From Sandaracinus amylolyticus (lineage in GTDB: Bacteria; Myxococcota_A; Polyangia; Polyangiales; Sandaracinaceae), in contig NZ_CP070225.1 of assembly GCF_021631985.1 (NCBI RefSeq), forward strand, positions 3,286,001 through 3,350,000: a stretch of 64,000 nt of DNA, written 5' to 3'. The position numbers were made by a program, and so were the translations under genes. Shown here in pieces: positions 19,982 to 27,933 of the stretch. The notes beneath the pieces were generated by a model. It did no database searches. It was not told where the DNA came from and saw nothing but the letters and a program-made list of their open reading frames with translations. Each line of letters starts with the position of its first letter. Position 1 is the stretch's first letter.

Positions 19982-20206
19982 CTGGATCTCGTCTGGCCCG
20001 GCGTGGTGGTCGTGCTCTCGGTGGCGGGAGCGATCGTCGTGCGTGTCGTCGCGATGCAGGCAGAGCGCGCCGCGAGGGCGCGGCATCGCCGTCTCATCGA
20101 CGAGGTGTGGCACGAACGTCGTGGTGGTGGCGATCGCGAACGTGCGACGGATGCCTCCACGAGCGCGCAGGATTCGTCGACGAACGTGGGCTCGCCGCAG
20201 CGATGA
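19973..20206 (+). CDS. small single-pass membrane protein
   Basis: A 77-residue open frame from the ATG at 19973 to a TGA at 20206. It opens MNQLDLVWPGVVVVLSVAG, one clear transmembrane helix, then a basic helical cytoplasmic region (ERAARARHRRLIDEVWHER) and a Ser/Thr-rich tail. It is divergent from the Omp85 gene, and the two starts overlap or nearly abut. The protein-like composition (hydrophobic helix plus positive-inside charges) supports coding, but no family is recognised. Confidence 0.5.
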   Translation: MNQLDLVWPGVVVVLSVAGAIVVRVVAMQAERAARARHRRLIDEVWHERRGGGDRERATDASTSAQDSSTNVGSPQR

Positions 20207-20390
20207 TGCTTGACGTTCGGCGACCGGTGGAACCAAGGTTGCTAAGATCGCGATGGCCTCGAACGAGGCTCTTGCGTCAGAGGTCTCCGAGACGGAGCGC
20301 TGGAGACCTCGTCGTGAACGAACGCGCGGCTCGTGCGCTGCACGATCCGACGCTTCGGATCCGTCCACCCCATCCCCCCGGAGGAAGCGT

Positions 20391-21179
20391 ATGGGACGTC
20401 TGATCGGGTACATGGCGAACCGGACGGACCGCCTCGCGGACGCGCTCACCGAGGAGAGGATCGCCGTCGGTCCTGCGTCCGACATCGATGCCGACGCCTG
20501 GGGCATCGGCTTCTATCAGGGCGGCGAAGTCCTCCACAAGAAGCGGCCACGGTCGGACCGTGACTCGCTCGCCTGGAGCGAGGTCGCGGGGAACGTGCGC
20601 AGCGATTGCGCCGTGATCCACTTCCGCACCGCCACCGTGGGCGACTACCGCTCCGAGAACACGCATCCGTTCCGGATGCGCCAGTGGATCTTCGCGCACA
20701 ACGGCACGGTCAGCGGCTTCGACGCGGTGCGCCAGGCGATGCTCGAGCCGATGCCGGACTTCCTGCAGCGGAACATCCGCGGCACGACCGACAGCGAGCA
20801 CGTCTTCCACGCGCTGCTCTCGTTCCTCCACGACCGCGGCCAGCTCGACAACCCCGACATCGACTCGAAGATCGTGCTCGGCGCGATCCGCTCGACGATC
20901 GCGCTGGTCGATCGCCTGGTCTCGGAGATCGGCGCCCCGCCCGCGACGCTCGGGTTCGTGCTCACCAACGGCCGCCAGATGTACGCGGTGCGTCGCGGCG
21001 GTCCGATGCACTTCGTCGAGCGCGATCTGCTCGGTGAGGCACGCAGCCCGGCGAGCACGTTCCGCTACGTGATGGTCGCGAGCAACGGGCCCGAGGCACC
21101 GCCCGACTGGCGCGCGCTGAAGGAAGGCCAGGCGCTCGTGATCGGGCGCGATCTCTCGACGTCGACCGTCGATCTCTGA
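20391..21179 (+). CDS. class II glutamine amidotransferase-like protein lacking the N-terminal Cys
   Basis: 262 residues from the ATG at 20391, preceded by GGAGGAAG. The Ntn glutaminase core of the YafJ/EgtC type is clear: GIGFYQGGE, VIHFRTATVGDY, NTHPFR, WIFAHNGTV and GTTDSEHVF. The family works through an N-terminal Cys exposed after Met removal, but here the protein begins MGRLIGYMANR, with Gly at position 2. No alternative start exposes a Cys. The fold is therefore supported but classic glutaminase activity is not. The downstream patatin gene follows after 82 bases on the same strand. Role unknown. Confidence 0.85.
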   Translation: MGRLIGYMANRTDRLADALTEERIAVGPASDIDADAWGIGFYQGGEVLHKKRPRSDRDSLAWSEVAGNVRSDCAVIHFRTATVGDYRSENTHPFRMRQWIFAHNGTVSGFDAVRQAMLEPMPDFLQRNIRGTTDSEHVFHALLSFLHDRGQLDNPDIDSKIVLGAIRSTIALVDRLVSEIGAPPATLGFVLTNGRQMYAVRRGGPMHFVERDLLGEARSPASTFRYVMVASNGPEAPPDWRALKEGQALVIGRDLSTSTVDL

Positions 21180-21261
21180 GCGAGCTTTTCACCACGGCGC
21201 CCGAAAAGCGCGCCGGTTCGTGGAGCGATGCCCCCGAATCGTGATAGGACACCTCGCTGAC

Positions 21262-22185
21262 ATGAGCTCGACACCGCGCGTCGCCTTCGTGGGCTCCGGG
21301 GGAGCGACCAAGGGCATCGCCCACCTGGGCGTGCTCAAGGCGATGGAAGAGCTCGGCCTCGCGCCAGACGTCTTCGTCGGCGCGAGCACAGGCGCGATCG
21401 CGGGCGCGTTCTTCGCGGAAGGCTTCACCGCGGATCAAATGGTCGACTGGCTGCGTCCGTTCTGGATGCGCAACGACAAGGACGGAGCGCTCAAGGGCCG
21501 CTACTTCCTCGGCGCGCCGAACAAGGATCAGTGGCGCTCGCCGGGGTGGCTCACGAGCGGTCTCTTCTCGATCGATCGCTTCGAGCGCTTCCTGCGCGAG
21601 CGCCTGCCGGTCAACGACTTCCGCAAGCTCACGCGCCCTCTGCTCGTGACCGCGACCGACGTCGACGGGCGCGGGCGCGTGGTGTTCGGCAAGGGCTACC
21701 TCGACGACGTGCCGATCAGCCAGGCCGTCGCGGCGAGCTCGTGCGTGCCGGTGCTGTTCCGGCCCTATCGCATCGGCGATCGGTACTACATGGACGGCGA
21801 GCTGGTGCGCACGCTGTCGATCGATCTCGCGGTCGAGGCGGGCGCGGACGTCGTCGTGATCTCGAACGTGTACCGCCCCCACGTGACGCGCCCCGGCGAG
21901 ACGTCGCTGGTGCACGGCGGCGTGGGCGCGATGATCCGCCAGACCGCGAACGTGATCCTGAGCGAGAAGGAGAAGCGCGGGATCGATCTGATCCATCGCC
22001 TCTATCCGCACCTCACGATCCTCAACGTGTCGGCGGACCTCGGTCGTTATTCGTTCCTCGATCGCGGCAACGCGCGACACCTGCTCCAGCGCGGCTATCG
22101 CGAGGCGCTCAAGGTGCTCGCGGCGGCGAAGCAGCGCGGCGTGTTCGACGTGCGCTCGAACGTGCGCACGATCGGCAAGGCCTAA
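21262..22185 (+). CDS. patatin-like phospholipase
   Basis: 307 residues from the ATG at 21262 (MSSTPRVAFVGSGG); the frame extends 14 codons further up without family character. The Ser-Asp dyad is visible: the oxyanion loop GSGGATKG, the nucleophile elbow GASTG with Ser42, and the Asp in YYMDGELV near residue 177. Members of this bacterial RssA/NTE-like group hydrolyse phospholipid acyl esters. No signal peptide is seen, so it is cytoplasmic or membrane-peripheral. The 3' end overlaps the convergent cutA stop by 4 bases. Confidence 0.92.
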   Translation: MSSTPRVAFVGSGGATKGIAHLGVLKAMEELGLAPDVFVGASTGAIAGAFFAEGFTADQMVDWLRPFWMRNDKDGALKGRYFLGAPNKDQWRSPGWLTSGLFSIDRFERFLRERLPVNDFRKLTRPLLVTATDVDGRGRVVFGKGYLDDVPISQAVAASSCVPVLFRPYRIGDRYYMDGELVRTLSIDLAVEAGADVVVISNVYRPHVTRPGETSLVHGGVGAMIRQTANVILSEKEKRGIDLIHRLYPHLTILNVSADLGRYSFLDRGNARHLLQRGYREALKVLAAAKQRGVFDVRSNVRTIGKA

Positions 22186-22502
22186 GCGGTCTCGCTCGCG
22201 ATCCACGCGAGGTACGCGTCCGATCCGCGGATGATCGGGAGCGCGACGATCTCCGGCGTCTCGTACGGATGGCTCGCGAGCACGTGATCACGCACACGCT
22301 CGAAGAGCGATGCGCGCGTCTTGATCAGGCACTGCGCCTCGGCGTCGATCTGCACCTCGCCCTTCCAGCGGTAGATCGAGCGAAGGCCGGGGATCACGTT
22401 CACGCACGCGGCGAGGCGCGCTTCGACCAGCGAGTGCCCGAGCGTCTCGCCCACTTCGACGCTCGGCACGGTGCAGAGGATCACGATCGCGTCGTCGCTC
22501 AT
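22182..22502 (-). CDS. cutA: divalent cation tolerance protein CutA
   Basis: 106 residues, the normal size for this trimeric ferredoxin-like protein. Signatures are VEARLAACVNVIPGLRSIYRWKGEVQ, the LIKTRASLFERV helix and HPYETPEIVALPI with the terminal YLAWI. CutA was linked to copper tolerance in E. coli, but its general role is unsettled. It is the last gene of a TPR protein-lipoprotein-cutA run on this strand, 9 bases after the lipoprotein stop. Confidence 0.95.
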   Translation of the reverse strand: MSDDAIVILCTVPSVEVGETLGHSLVEARLAACVNVIPGLRSIYRWKGEVQIDAEAQCLIKTRASLFERVRDHVLASHPYETPEIVALPIIRGSDAYLAWIASETA

Positions 22503-22511
22503 GCGCGCAGA

Positions 22512-23114
22512 CTATCGCGCGATGACGCGGGGATCTTCTCCGGGCCGCACGATCAGCGCGCCGTGCCCTTCGTGCGTGAGATCGACGAGCGGGTCGCGCC
22601 CTGCGCTCGTCAGCTCGAAGTGCATCACGAGATCGCCGGGCTGCAGCTCGGACGCGAGCGGCTCGCCCGCGATGCTCGTGGCGATCGGCTCCACTCGGAT
22701 CGACTCGACCTCGACGAGATCCTCGAAGCGCGCATCGGGCGGCAGCCGCGTCATTCGGGCTCGCGTGAGCAGCTGACCGGCGAACGCGCTGCCCGAGGTC
22801 CGCGTCCGCGTGCGCCCCGCGCGCAGCGAGCCGCCGTGGAAGACCTCCTCACCGAGCGTCGCCTCGAGGGTCTCGCGATCGCCCTCGACGATCGCGGTGA
22901 CGAGCGCGACGAGCAGCTCGCGCGCTTGATCCTCGCCGCCCGCCGCGACCACGCCGACGAGCTCACCGGTGCTCGGGGCGCTCTCGGGCGCGGGCACGTG
23001 CGCCGGTGGATCGCGATGGGTCGAGGGCGCGCTCGGAGCGCGCACCGGAGGCACGCTCGGCGCGCAGCCGACGATCACGAGCCACGCGATCGCCGCGCGC
23101 CCTCGCGCGAGCAT
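22512..23114 (-). CDS. lipoprotein of unknown function
   Basis: 200 residues from the ATG at 23114, which overlaps the upstream stop by one base (TGATG). The N-terminus MLARGRAAIAWLVIVGCAP is a lipoprotein signal with lipobox VIVGC, followed by a Pro/Ser/Ala linker to about residue 50. The domain that follows begins LVALVTAIVEGDRETLEATLG and contains GGSLRAGRTRTRTSG; it looks like an NTF2-like or SnoaL-type alpha/beta fold, which is an inference from the pattern. It sits between a TPR membrane protein and cutA. Confidence 0.7.
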   Translation of the reverse strand: MLARGRAAIAWLVIVGCAPSVPPVRAPSAPSTHRDPPAHVPAPESAPSTGELVGVVAAGGEDQARELLVALVTAIVEGDRETLEATLGEEVFHGGSLRAGRTRTRTSGSAFAGQLLTRARMTRLPPDARFEDLVEVESIRVEPIATSIAGEPLASELQPGDLVMHFELTSAGRDPLVDLTHEGHGALIVRPGEDPRVIAR

Positions 23115-23998
23115 CAGTCCGGGGGAGCCGAGCCGCGCATCGCGCGACGGTTCAGATCCGAGAGATGACGGCGGACGTCCGTCGCGAACGCCGCGCGCGG
23201 CCAGCGCCGGAGGTACGTGCGCATCGCGGCGCGCGCCTCGTCGATCTCGCCGAGGCTCTCCGCGCACTGCGCGAAGAGCAGCAATCCGTCGTCCTGCAGC
23301 TCGCGGTCGACCGTCTGCTCCGCGACCTCGGCCGCGTACTGCTTGGCGAGCGTGTCGTTGCCGAGGTGGCGCAGCGCGCGCGCGAGCTCGAGGCGCACCG
23401 CCGGGATGTGCGTGCCGTCGTCGTCGAGACGGATCGCTTCCTGGAAGACCTCGGCCGCTTCTTGGTACCGTCCGGTGCGGACGAGATCGAGACCGTTCTG
23501 GTACGCTTGCACCGAGAGGTCGACTTGGAACCGGTCGATCATGTCGCGGAAGAACGCGGACTCGGCGGGCGAGAGCTGCTCGCGACGGATCTCCGCGTAC
23601 TGCTCGACCGCTTCGGCGCGCCTGCGCTCGCGGATCAATCGGTAGAATTGCGCGGCCTGGACCTCGGCGTGAGCCCGTCGCTCGGCGCGCTGGCGCTCTT
23701 CGTCGATCTCGCGCTGGAGCGCGTCCACCCGCTCCTGCAGCTGCGCCGACGTGGTCTCGTACTCGCCGATGCGTGCGGACGTCGCGAGGTACAGCCCGCT
23801 GAACGAGAGCACGGCGAAGAGCACGTACGCGACCCACGAGTTCCAGTTGAACCGGCGCTCGTACCCGGCCTGGCGCTTCGCGATCGACTTGATGTCGGCG
23901 GCGAGCGAGTTCGTGAGATTGCTCGTCTTGATGACGAGCCCTCGCGACTCGATGATCTCGCGCTTGATCTCGCGGATCTCCTCGTCGACGTCGGCCAT
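23114..23998 (-). CDS. TPR-containing single-pass membrane protein
   Basis: 294 residues. An N-terminal coiled coil (DEEIREIKREIIE) precedes one transmembrane helix (WVAYVLFAVLSFSGLYLA, about 55-72). A second coiled coil (IDEERQRAERRAH) and three to four TPR-like helical repeats follow, for example YQNGLDLVRTGRYQEAAEVF and LARALRHLGNDTLAKQYA. The protein would present the TPR region on one face of the membrane and could act as a scaffold. It heads an operon with a lipoprotein and cutA. The family is not recognised. Confidence 0.75.
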   Translation of the reverse strand: MADVDEEIREIKREIIESRGLVIKTSNLTNSLAADIKSIAKRQAGYERRFNWNSWVAYVLFAVLSFSGLYLATSARIGEYETTSAQLQERVDALQREIDEERQRAERRAHAEVQAAQFYRLIRERRRAEAVEQYAEIRREQLSPAESAFFRDMIDRFQVDLSVQAYQNGLDLVRTGRYQEAAEVFQEAIRLDDDGTHIPAVRLELARALRHLGNDTLAKQYAAEVAEQTVDRELQDDGLLLFAQCAESLGEIDEARAAMRTYLRRWPRAAFATDVRRHLSDLNRRAMRGSAPPD

Positions 23999-24158
23999 GA
24001 GGAGCGCGGGTTAGCGTCTCTGGCCGGCCGCTGCAAGCCCGACACCGACTCCGCGTGTCGCCCCGCGAGGGGCGCCATGCGGTCATTGCCAACGCTTGAC
24101 GCTCTTTCGGAGCGGGCGTAGAAGCGCCCGACTCGAGAGAGAAGGAGAACCGCCGAAC

Positions 24159-24584
24159 ATGCTCCGTATCGCTCGCTCTGCCCTCCTCGCCATCGCCTTC
24201 ACCACGCTCGCCGCGTACGCCGCGGGCTGCGGTGGCGCGCGCAACTACACGGTCCGCGGCTCGCAACGAGACCCCGGCGCCGACGGTCGCGTGCAGGTCG
24301 AGCACATCGACGGCGGCAACAACCTGATCACCTTCTCGGGCACGAACATGACCCCGCCCGATCGGCTCGGGTCGGGCTTCACGCGTTACGTGCTGTGGGT
24401 GCGCACGGGCTCCGCGCCGGCCTCGATGGAGGCGAACGTCGCGTACGACCCGAGCTCGCGCACCGGCCGCGCGACCGCGACCACGCCGCACCAGCGCTTC
24501 ACCGTCATGATCACCGCCGAGCGTGCGACGGAGACGTCGACCCCGAGCGACACGGTGATCTTCCAGCAGAACGTCAGCCAGTGA
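24159..24584 (+). CDS. small beta-rich lipoprotein
   Basis: 141 residues from the ATG at 24159, with GAAGGAG upstream. The signal peptide ends in lipobox AYAAGC, followed by GGARNYTVRG. The mature part is beta-rich (FTRYVLWVRTG, NVAYDPSSRTGRAT, RFTVMITAERATETS), suggesting a small immunoglobulin-like sandwich. It is an envelope protein with no recognised family. Next downstream on the same strand is efp, with a hairpin between. Confidence 0.7.
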   Translation: MLRIARSALLAIAFTTLAAYAAGCGGARNYTVRGSQRDPGADGRVQVEHIDGGNNLITFSGTNMTPPDRLGSGFTRYVLWVRTGSAPASMEANVAYDPSSRTGRATATTPHQRFTVMITAERATETSTPSDTVIFQQNVSQ

Positions 24585-24598
24585 CGTTCTGATCGCGG

Positions 24599-24627
24599 GC
24601 CTCGCGGGGGTTAGATCACCGCGAGGC
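24599..24627 (+). terminator. probable terminator between the small lipoprotein gene and efp
   Basis: A 9-bp perfect stem GCCTCGCGG / CCGCGAGGC with an 11-base loop starts 15 bases after the upstream stop. The trailing sequence is pyrimidine-rich (CTCGCTCTCGACTTCTCTCTC) rather than a clean T-run. Confidence 0.5.
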
Positions 24628-24666
24628 CTCGCTCTCGACTTCTCTCTCAGCCGCGGAACGCCAGCC

Positions 24667-25230
24667 ATGTACGACACGTCCGACATCCGGAAGAACCTCA
24701 AGGTCATCCTCGACGGCGCGCCCTGCGTCGTGATCGACTTCCAGTTCGTGAAGCCCGGCAAGGGTCAGGCGTTCACGCGCACGAAGCTGCGCAACATGCT
24801 CACCGGCAACGTGCTCGAGCGCACGTTCAAGAGCGGTGAGAAGCTCGCGAAGGCGGACCTCGAGGTGCGTCAGATGACGTTCCTCTACCCCGAGGGCGAC
24901 CGCTACGTCTTCATGGACATCGAGAGCTACGAGCAGAGCTTCCTCACGGCGGAGCAGCTCGGCGACAGCCGCTTCTATCTCGTGGACAACATGCAGGTCG
25001 AGATCCTGCTCTGGAACGAGAAGCCGATCGGCGTGACCCCGCCGACGCACGTCGACCTGAAGGTCGTGGAGACCGAGCCGGGCTTCAAGGGCGACACCAG
25101 CACGAACACGCTGAAGGCCGCCAAGATGCACACCGGCGTGACCGTGATGGTCCCGCTCTTCATCAACGAAGGCGACCTGCTGAAGATCGACACGCGCACC
25201 GGCGAGTACGTCGAGCGCGCGAAGAAGTGA
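24667..25230 (+). CDS. efp: elongation factor P
   Basis: 187 residues, three-domain EF-P. It relieves ribosome stalling at polyproline. The modified tip loop reads KPGKGQAF with Lys32 at the position that receives beta-lysine in E. coli. Domain II contains EVRQMTFLYPEGD and domain III the ETEPGFKGDT and HTGVTVMVPLFINEGD motifs. The gene is followed after 4 bases by an EpmA-like ligase gene, which fits a lysine-type EF-P. The Lys tip and the neighbour agree with each other. Confidence 0.97.
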   Translation: MYDTSDIRKNLKVILDGAPCVVIDFQFVKPGKGQAFTRTKLRNMLTGNVLERTFKSGEKLAKADLEVRQMTFLYPEGDRYVFMDIESYEQSFLTAEQLGDSRFYLVDNMQVEILLWNEKPIGVTPPTHVDLKVVETEPGFKGDTSTNTLKAAKMHTGVTVMVPLFINEGDLLKIDTRTGEYVERAKK

Positions 25231-25234
25231 TCGG

Positions 25235-26449
25235 GTGCGCGCGACCGCGCGCGTGATGATCGAGGCGCTGGCCCGCGTCGCGGCACCGAGAACGGTGCTC
25301 GTCGCGGGCCGCGTCACGTTCGTGGGCCCGGATCGCGTGCGCGTGGAGGACGCGAGCGGCGCGATCGGGATCGCGCTCGGCGAGTGCGCCGCGCCGCCCG
25401 ACTACGCCTGGGTGCGCGTCGAGGGCGAGTGGGACGGCTCGCAGATGCGTGCTCTGAGCATCGATGTGCTCAGAGCACCGATCGGCGAGCGCTGGCGCGT
25501 GCACGGCGAGTGGGTGCGCACGCACCAGGACGAGCGCCGGCGCATGACGCTGCTCGTTCAGCGCGCCGCGATCCTGCGCGCCGTGCGGGCCTGGCTCGAC
25601 GGCGCGGAATTCGTCGAGGTCGAGACGCCGAGCGCGGTGCCGAGCCCGGGGCTCGATCTGCACCTCGACGCGTTCGCGCTGGGCAACTCGCGCGAGCCGC
25701 GCTGGCTCATCACGAGCCCCGAGTACCAGATGAAGCGCCTCCTGAGCGGCGGGCTCGAGCGCATCTACCAGCTGTGTCGCTGCTACCGGCGCGGCGAAGA
25801 GGGCTCGCGTCATCAGCCCGAGTTCACGATGCTCGAGTGGTATCGCGCGCTCGCGAGCTCGGACGACGTGATGCGCGACACCGAGGAGATGGTCGCGCAC
25901 GCCGCGCGCACCGTGCTCGGCACCACCCGCGTCGAGGGTGAGCGCGGACCGATCGAGCTCGCGCCGCCGTGGGAGCGGCTCACCGTCGACGAGGCGTTCG
26001 AGCGCTACGCGGGCGTCCGCGTCGCGGACGTGCTGCCGGACGAAGAGCGCTTCTTCCGGATCCTCACCGAGACCATCGAGCCCGAGCTCGGTCGCGCGCG
26101 CCCGGTGTTCTTGATCGAGTGGCCCTCGAGCATGGCGTCGCTCGCGCAGCTCTTGCCGAACGGGCGCGCCGATCGCTTCGAGGCGTTCGTCGACGCGATG
26201 GAGCTCTGCAACGGGTTCGGCGAGCTCACCGATCCGATCGAGCAGCGCGCGCGCTTGCAGCACGATCAGCGCGCGCGTGACGCGCGTGGTCTGCCGGTGT
26301 ACCCGCTCGACGAGCGCTTCCTCGCCGCGCTCGAAGAGGGCATGCCGCCGAGCGGAGGCAACGCGCTCGGCGTCGATCGTCTCGTGATGTTGCTGCTCGG
26401 TGTGCGCGACATCGACGACGTGGTCGCGTTCTCCGCGGCGCGCTTGTGA
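25235..26449 (+). CDS. epmA: EF-P lysine ligase, EpmA/GenX-like, with an extra N-terminal OB-like domain
   Basis: 404 residues from the GTG at 25235; an ATG at 25256 is an alternative. EpmA attaches (R)-beta-lysine to EF-P. The class II synthetase core has motif 2 as CRCYRRGEEGSRHQPEFTML followed by EWYRA, and motif 3 as GGNALGVDRLVMLLLG. The specificity signature ELCNGFGEL is also seen. E. coli EpmA (about 325 residues) lacks an OB domain, but here residues about 15-85 (VLVAGRVTFVGPDRVRVED) look like an OB-fold. It lies 4 bases after efp and is almost certainly co-translated with it. A true lysyl-tRNA synthetase would be about 500 residues with a full anticodon domain. Confidence 0.9.
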   Translation: MRATARVMIEALARVAAPRTVLVAGRVTFVGPDRVRVEDASGAIGIALGECAAPPDYAWVRVEGEWDGSQMRALSIDVLRAPIGERWRVHGEWVRTHQDERRRMTLLVQRAAILRAVRAWLDGAEFVEVETPSAVPSPGLDLHLDAFALGNSREPRWLITSPEYQMKRLLSGGLERIYQLCRCYRRGEEGSRHQPEFTMLEWYRALASSDDVMRDTEEMVAHAARTVLGTTRVEGERGPIELAPPWERLTVDEAFERYAGVRVADVLPDEERFFRILTETIEPELGRARPVFLIEWPSSMASLAQLLPNGRADRFEAFVDAMELCNGFGELTDPIEQRARLQHDQRARDARGLPVYPLDERFLAALEEGMPPSGGNALGVDRLVMLLLGVRDIDDVVAFSAARL

Positions 26450-26519
26450 TCTGCGCTCCGACATCCGCGATGAAGGCGAGCGCTCCTGGTGGCCATCCCG
26501 TCTTCACCAGGAGGTTCGT

Positions 26520-26816
26520 ATGCGTGGAGTCTCGCTTCGTGTGCTCACGATCGTGCTCGGTGTCGCGCTCACGTCCGCATGCGGCGTGACGGTGGTGCGA
26601 GGCAGGAGCGCGGGGCACACGACGACCGTCGATTCACGTCGCGGCGAGAGCCCGCGTCGCGTCGGCGTGCCCGCGGACTCGCGCTCGCGCAGCGGTCGTG
26701 GTGAGAGCCCGCCCGGACACGCGCGGCGCGACGACGATCACGGCCGCTCGCGCAGCGATCGCGGGCAGAGCCCGCCCGGTCGCGGTCACGGTCGCGGCGG
26801 ACGCGACGATCGCTGA
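26520..26816 (+). CDS. Arg/Gly/Ser-rich small lipoprotein with repeats
   Basis: 98 residues from the ATG at 26520, preceded by an excellent AGGAGG. The lipoprotein signal (RVLTIVLGVALTSACGV) has lipobox TSAC. The mature part is a low-complexity, strongly basic chain with three variants of the unit RGESPRR, RGESPPG and RGQSPPG separated by Asp/His/Arg-rich stretches. It is probably disordered and surface-held. The repeats could bind nucleic acid or anionic polymer, which is speculation. No family is recognised. Confidence 0.65.
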   Translation: MRGVSLRVLTIVLGVALTSACGVTVVRGRSAGHTTTVDSRRGESPRRVGVPADSRSRSGRGESPPGHARRDDDHGRSRSDRGQSPPGRGHGRGGRDDR

Positions 26817-26894
26817 TCCATCGTCGATCGCACGGAGGTCACACCCAGGGCAGCGAGTTGTAACGCCGCGGCGTGCGCCACACGATGGATCGTC

Positions 26895-27926
26895 GTGGCC
26901 TCGAAACACAGCGACGTGGTCGTGGGGATCGTCGCGCTGCTGACCTGCGGGTGTGGGGGCTCGCTGCAGGTCCGCGCGACGGTCGAGACTCCGCCAGAGC
27001 TCCCGATCCGCGTGTTCCCCGAGGTCGCGGTGGTGCACGGCACCGCGCCCGAGGACTTCGACGTCGCCGATGCGCTCGCGCATCACCTCTCCGCGAGCTC
27101 GCAGGACGGGCTCCGGGTGGAGCGCGTCGACGAGGACGGTCTCGAGCGACGCCGCGGCAGCGGCGCGTTCGGCCCTGCGAGCGCGGTCATCCGCGTCGAC
27201 ACGCACGTGGTCGAGACCGCGCGCCCGACGTTCTTCTCGCGCCCCGACACGGTGTGCACGACGTGGGGGTGCAACACGGTGCGGCGATCGGTGGTCGAGG
27301 ATCTGCCGGTCGTCGTCGGGCGCGTGATGCTCCGCGTGAGCGAGGCGCGCACCGATCGGCTGCTGCAGGAGCTGACGATCGAGGAGCGCGAAGAGGGCTC
27401 CGACACGCTCGCGATGCGCATGCGCGTCGTGGATCGACTGCGACGTCGCGTGATCGGCGCGGTCGATCCCGGCGAGCGACAGCTCGACGTGGAGCTCGTC
27501 GACGTCGACGACGCGGAGGTGCGCGCGGCGCTGCAGGCGGTGCGCGAGGGACATCCGCGCGAGGCGCTCGCGACGCTCGAGCGCGTGGTCTCGCGCCGTT
27601 CGTTCGAGCAGCGCAGCGAGGAGCAGCGCGCGCGTGTGATGTTCGATCTCGGTCAGGCGCGTCGTCTCGCCGCGCGCGCGTCGGGCGAGCCCGATGTGGA
27701 CTCGCGCCTCGAGGTCGCGGAGCGCACGATCCGCGACGCGCTCATGCTGCACCCCGAGGCGACGTTCGCGCGCGCGCTCACGCAGCTGCGCGAAGAGCGA
27801 ACGGCCCGGGAGCGCATGCGCGCTCACCGGGCCGCTGCTTCGCACAATTTCGCGCTCGATCGTGGACCGGCAGTGCCTCCGGCCCCGCCGGGCTACACCG
27901 CGATCGCGCCGGCGCGACCGCGGTGA
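26895..27926 (+). CDS. lipoprotein of unknown function
   Basis: 343 residues from a GTG start. The signal VVVGIVALLTCGCGGS carries a lipobox (LTCGC). The first half is an alpha/beta region (VFPEVAVVHGTAPEDFDVAD, ALAHHLSAS) with a loop containing two Cys (VCTTWGCNTV). The second half, after about residue 205, is helical and TPR-like (LQAVREGHPREALATLERVV). The tail is Pro/Ala-rich. It converges on the copper monooxygenase gene with only 7 bases between the stops. Family not recognised. Confidence 0.7.
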   Translation: MASKHSDVVVGIVALLTCGCGGSLQVRATVETPPELPIRVFPEVAVVHGTAPEDFDVADALAHHLSASSQDGLRVERVDEDGLERRRGSGAFGPASAVIRVDTHVVETARPTFFSRPDTVCTTWGCNTVRRSVVEDLPVVVGRVMLRVSEARTDRLLQELTIEEREEGSDTLAMRMRVVDRLRRRVIGAVDPGERQLDVELVDVDDAEVRAALQAVREGHPREALATLERVVSRRSFEQRSEEQRARVMFDLGQARRLAARASGEPDVDSRLEVAERTIRDALMLHPEATFARALTQLREERTARERMRAHRAAASHNFALDRGPAVPPAPPGYTAIAPARPR

Positions 27927-27933
27927 AGGTCCA

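Noticed and set aside
21184-21209. GCTTTTC/GAAAAGC hairpin after the amidotransferase gene
   Set aside because: Seven-base stem with a 12-base loop and no T-run; may be chance.
25235-26449. Lysyl-tRNA synthetase
   Set aside because: Too short, lacking a full anticodon-binding domain, and adjacent to efp; EpmA is the better fit.
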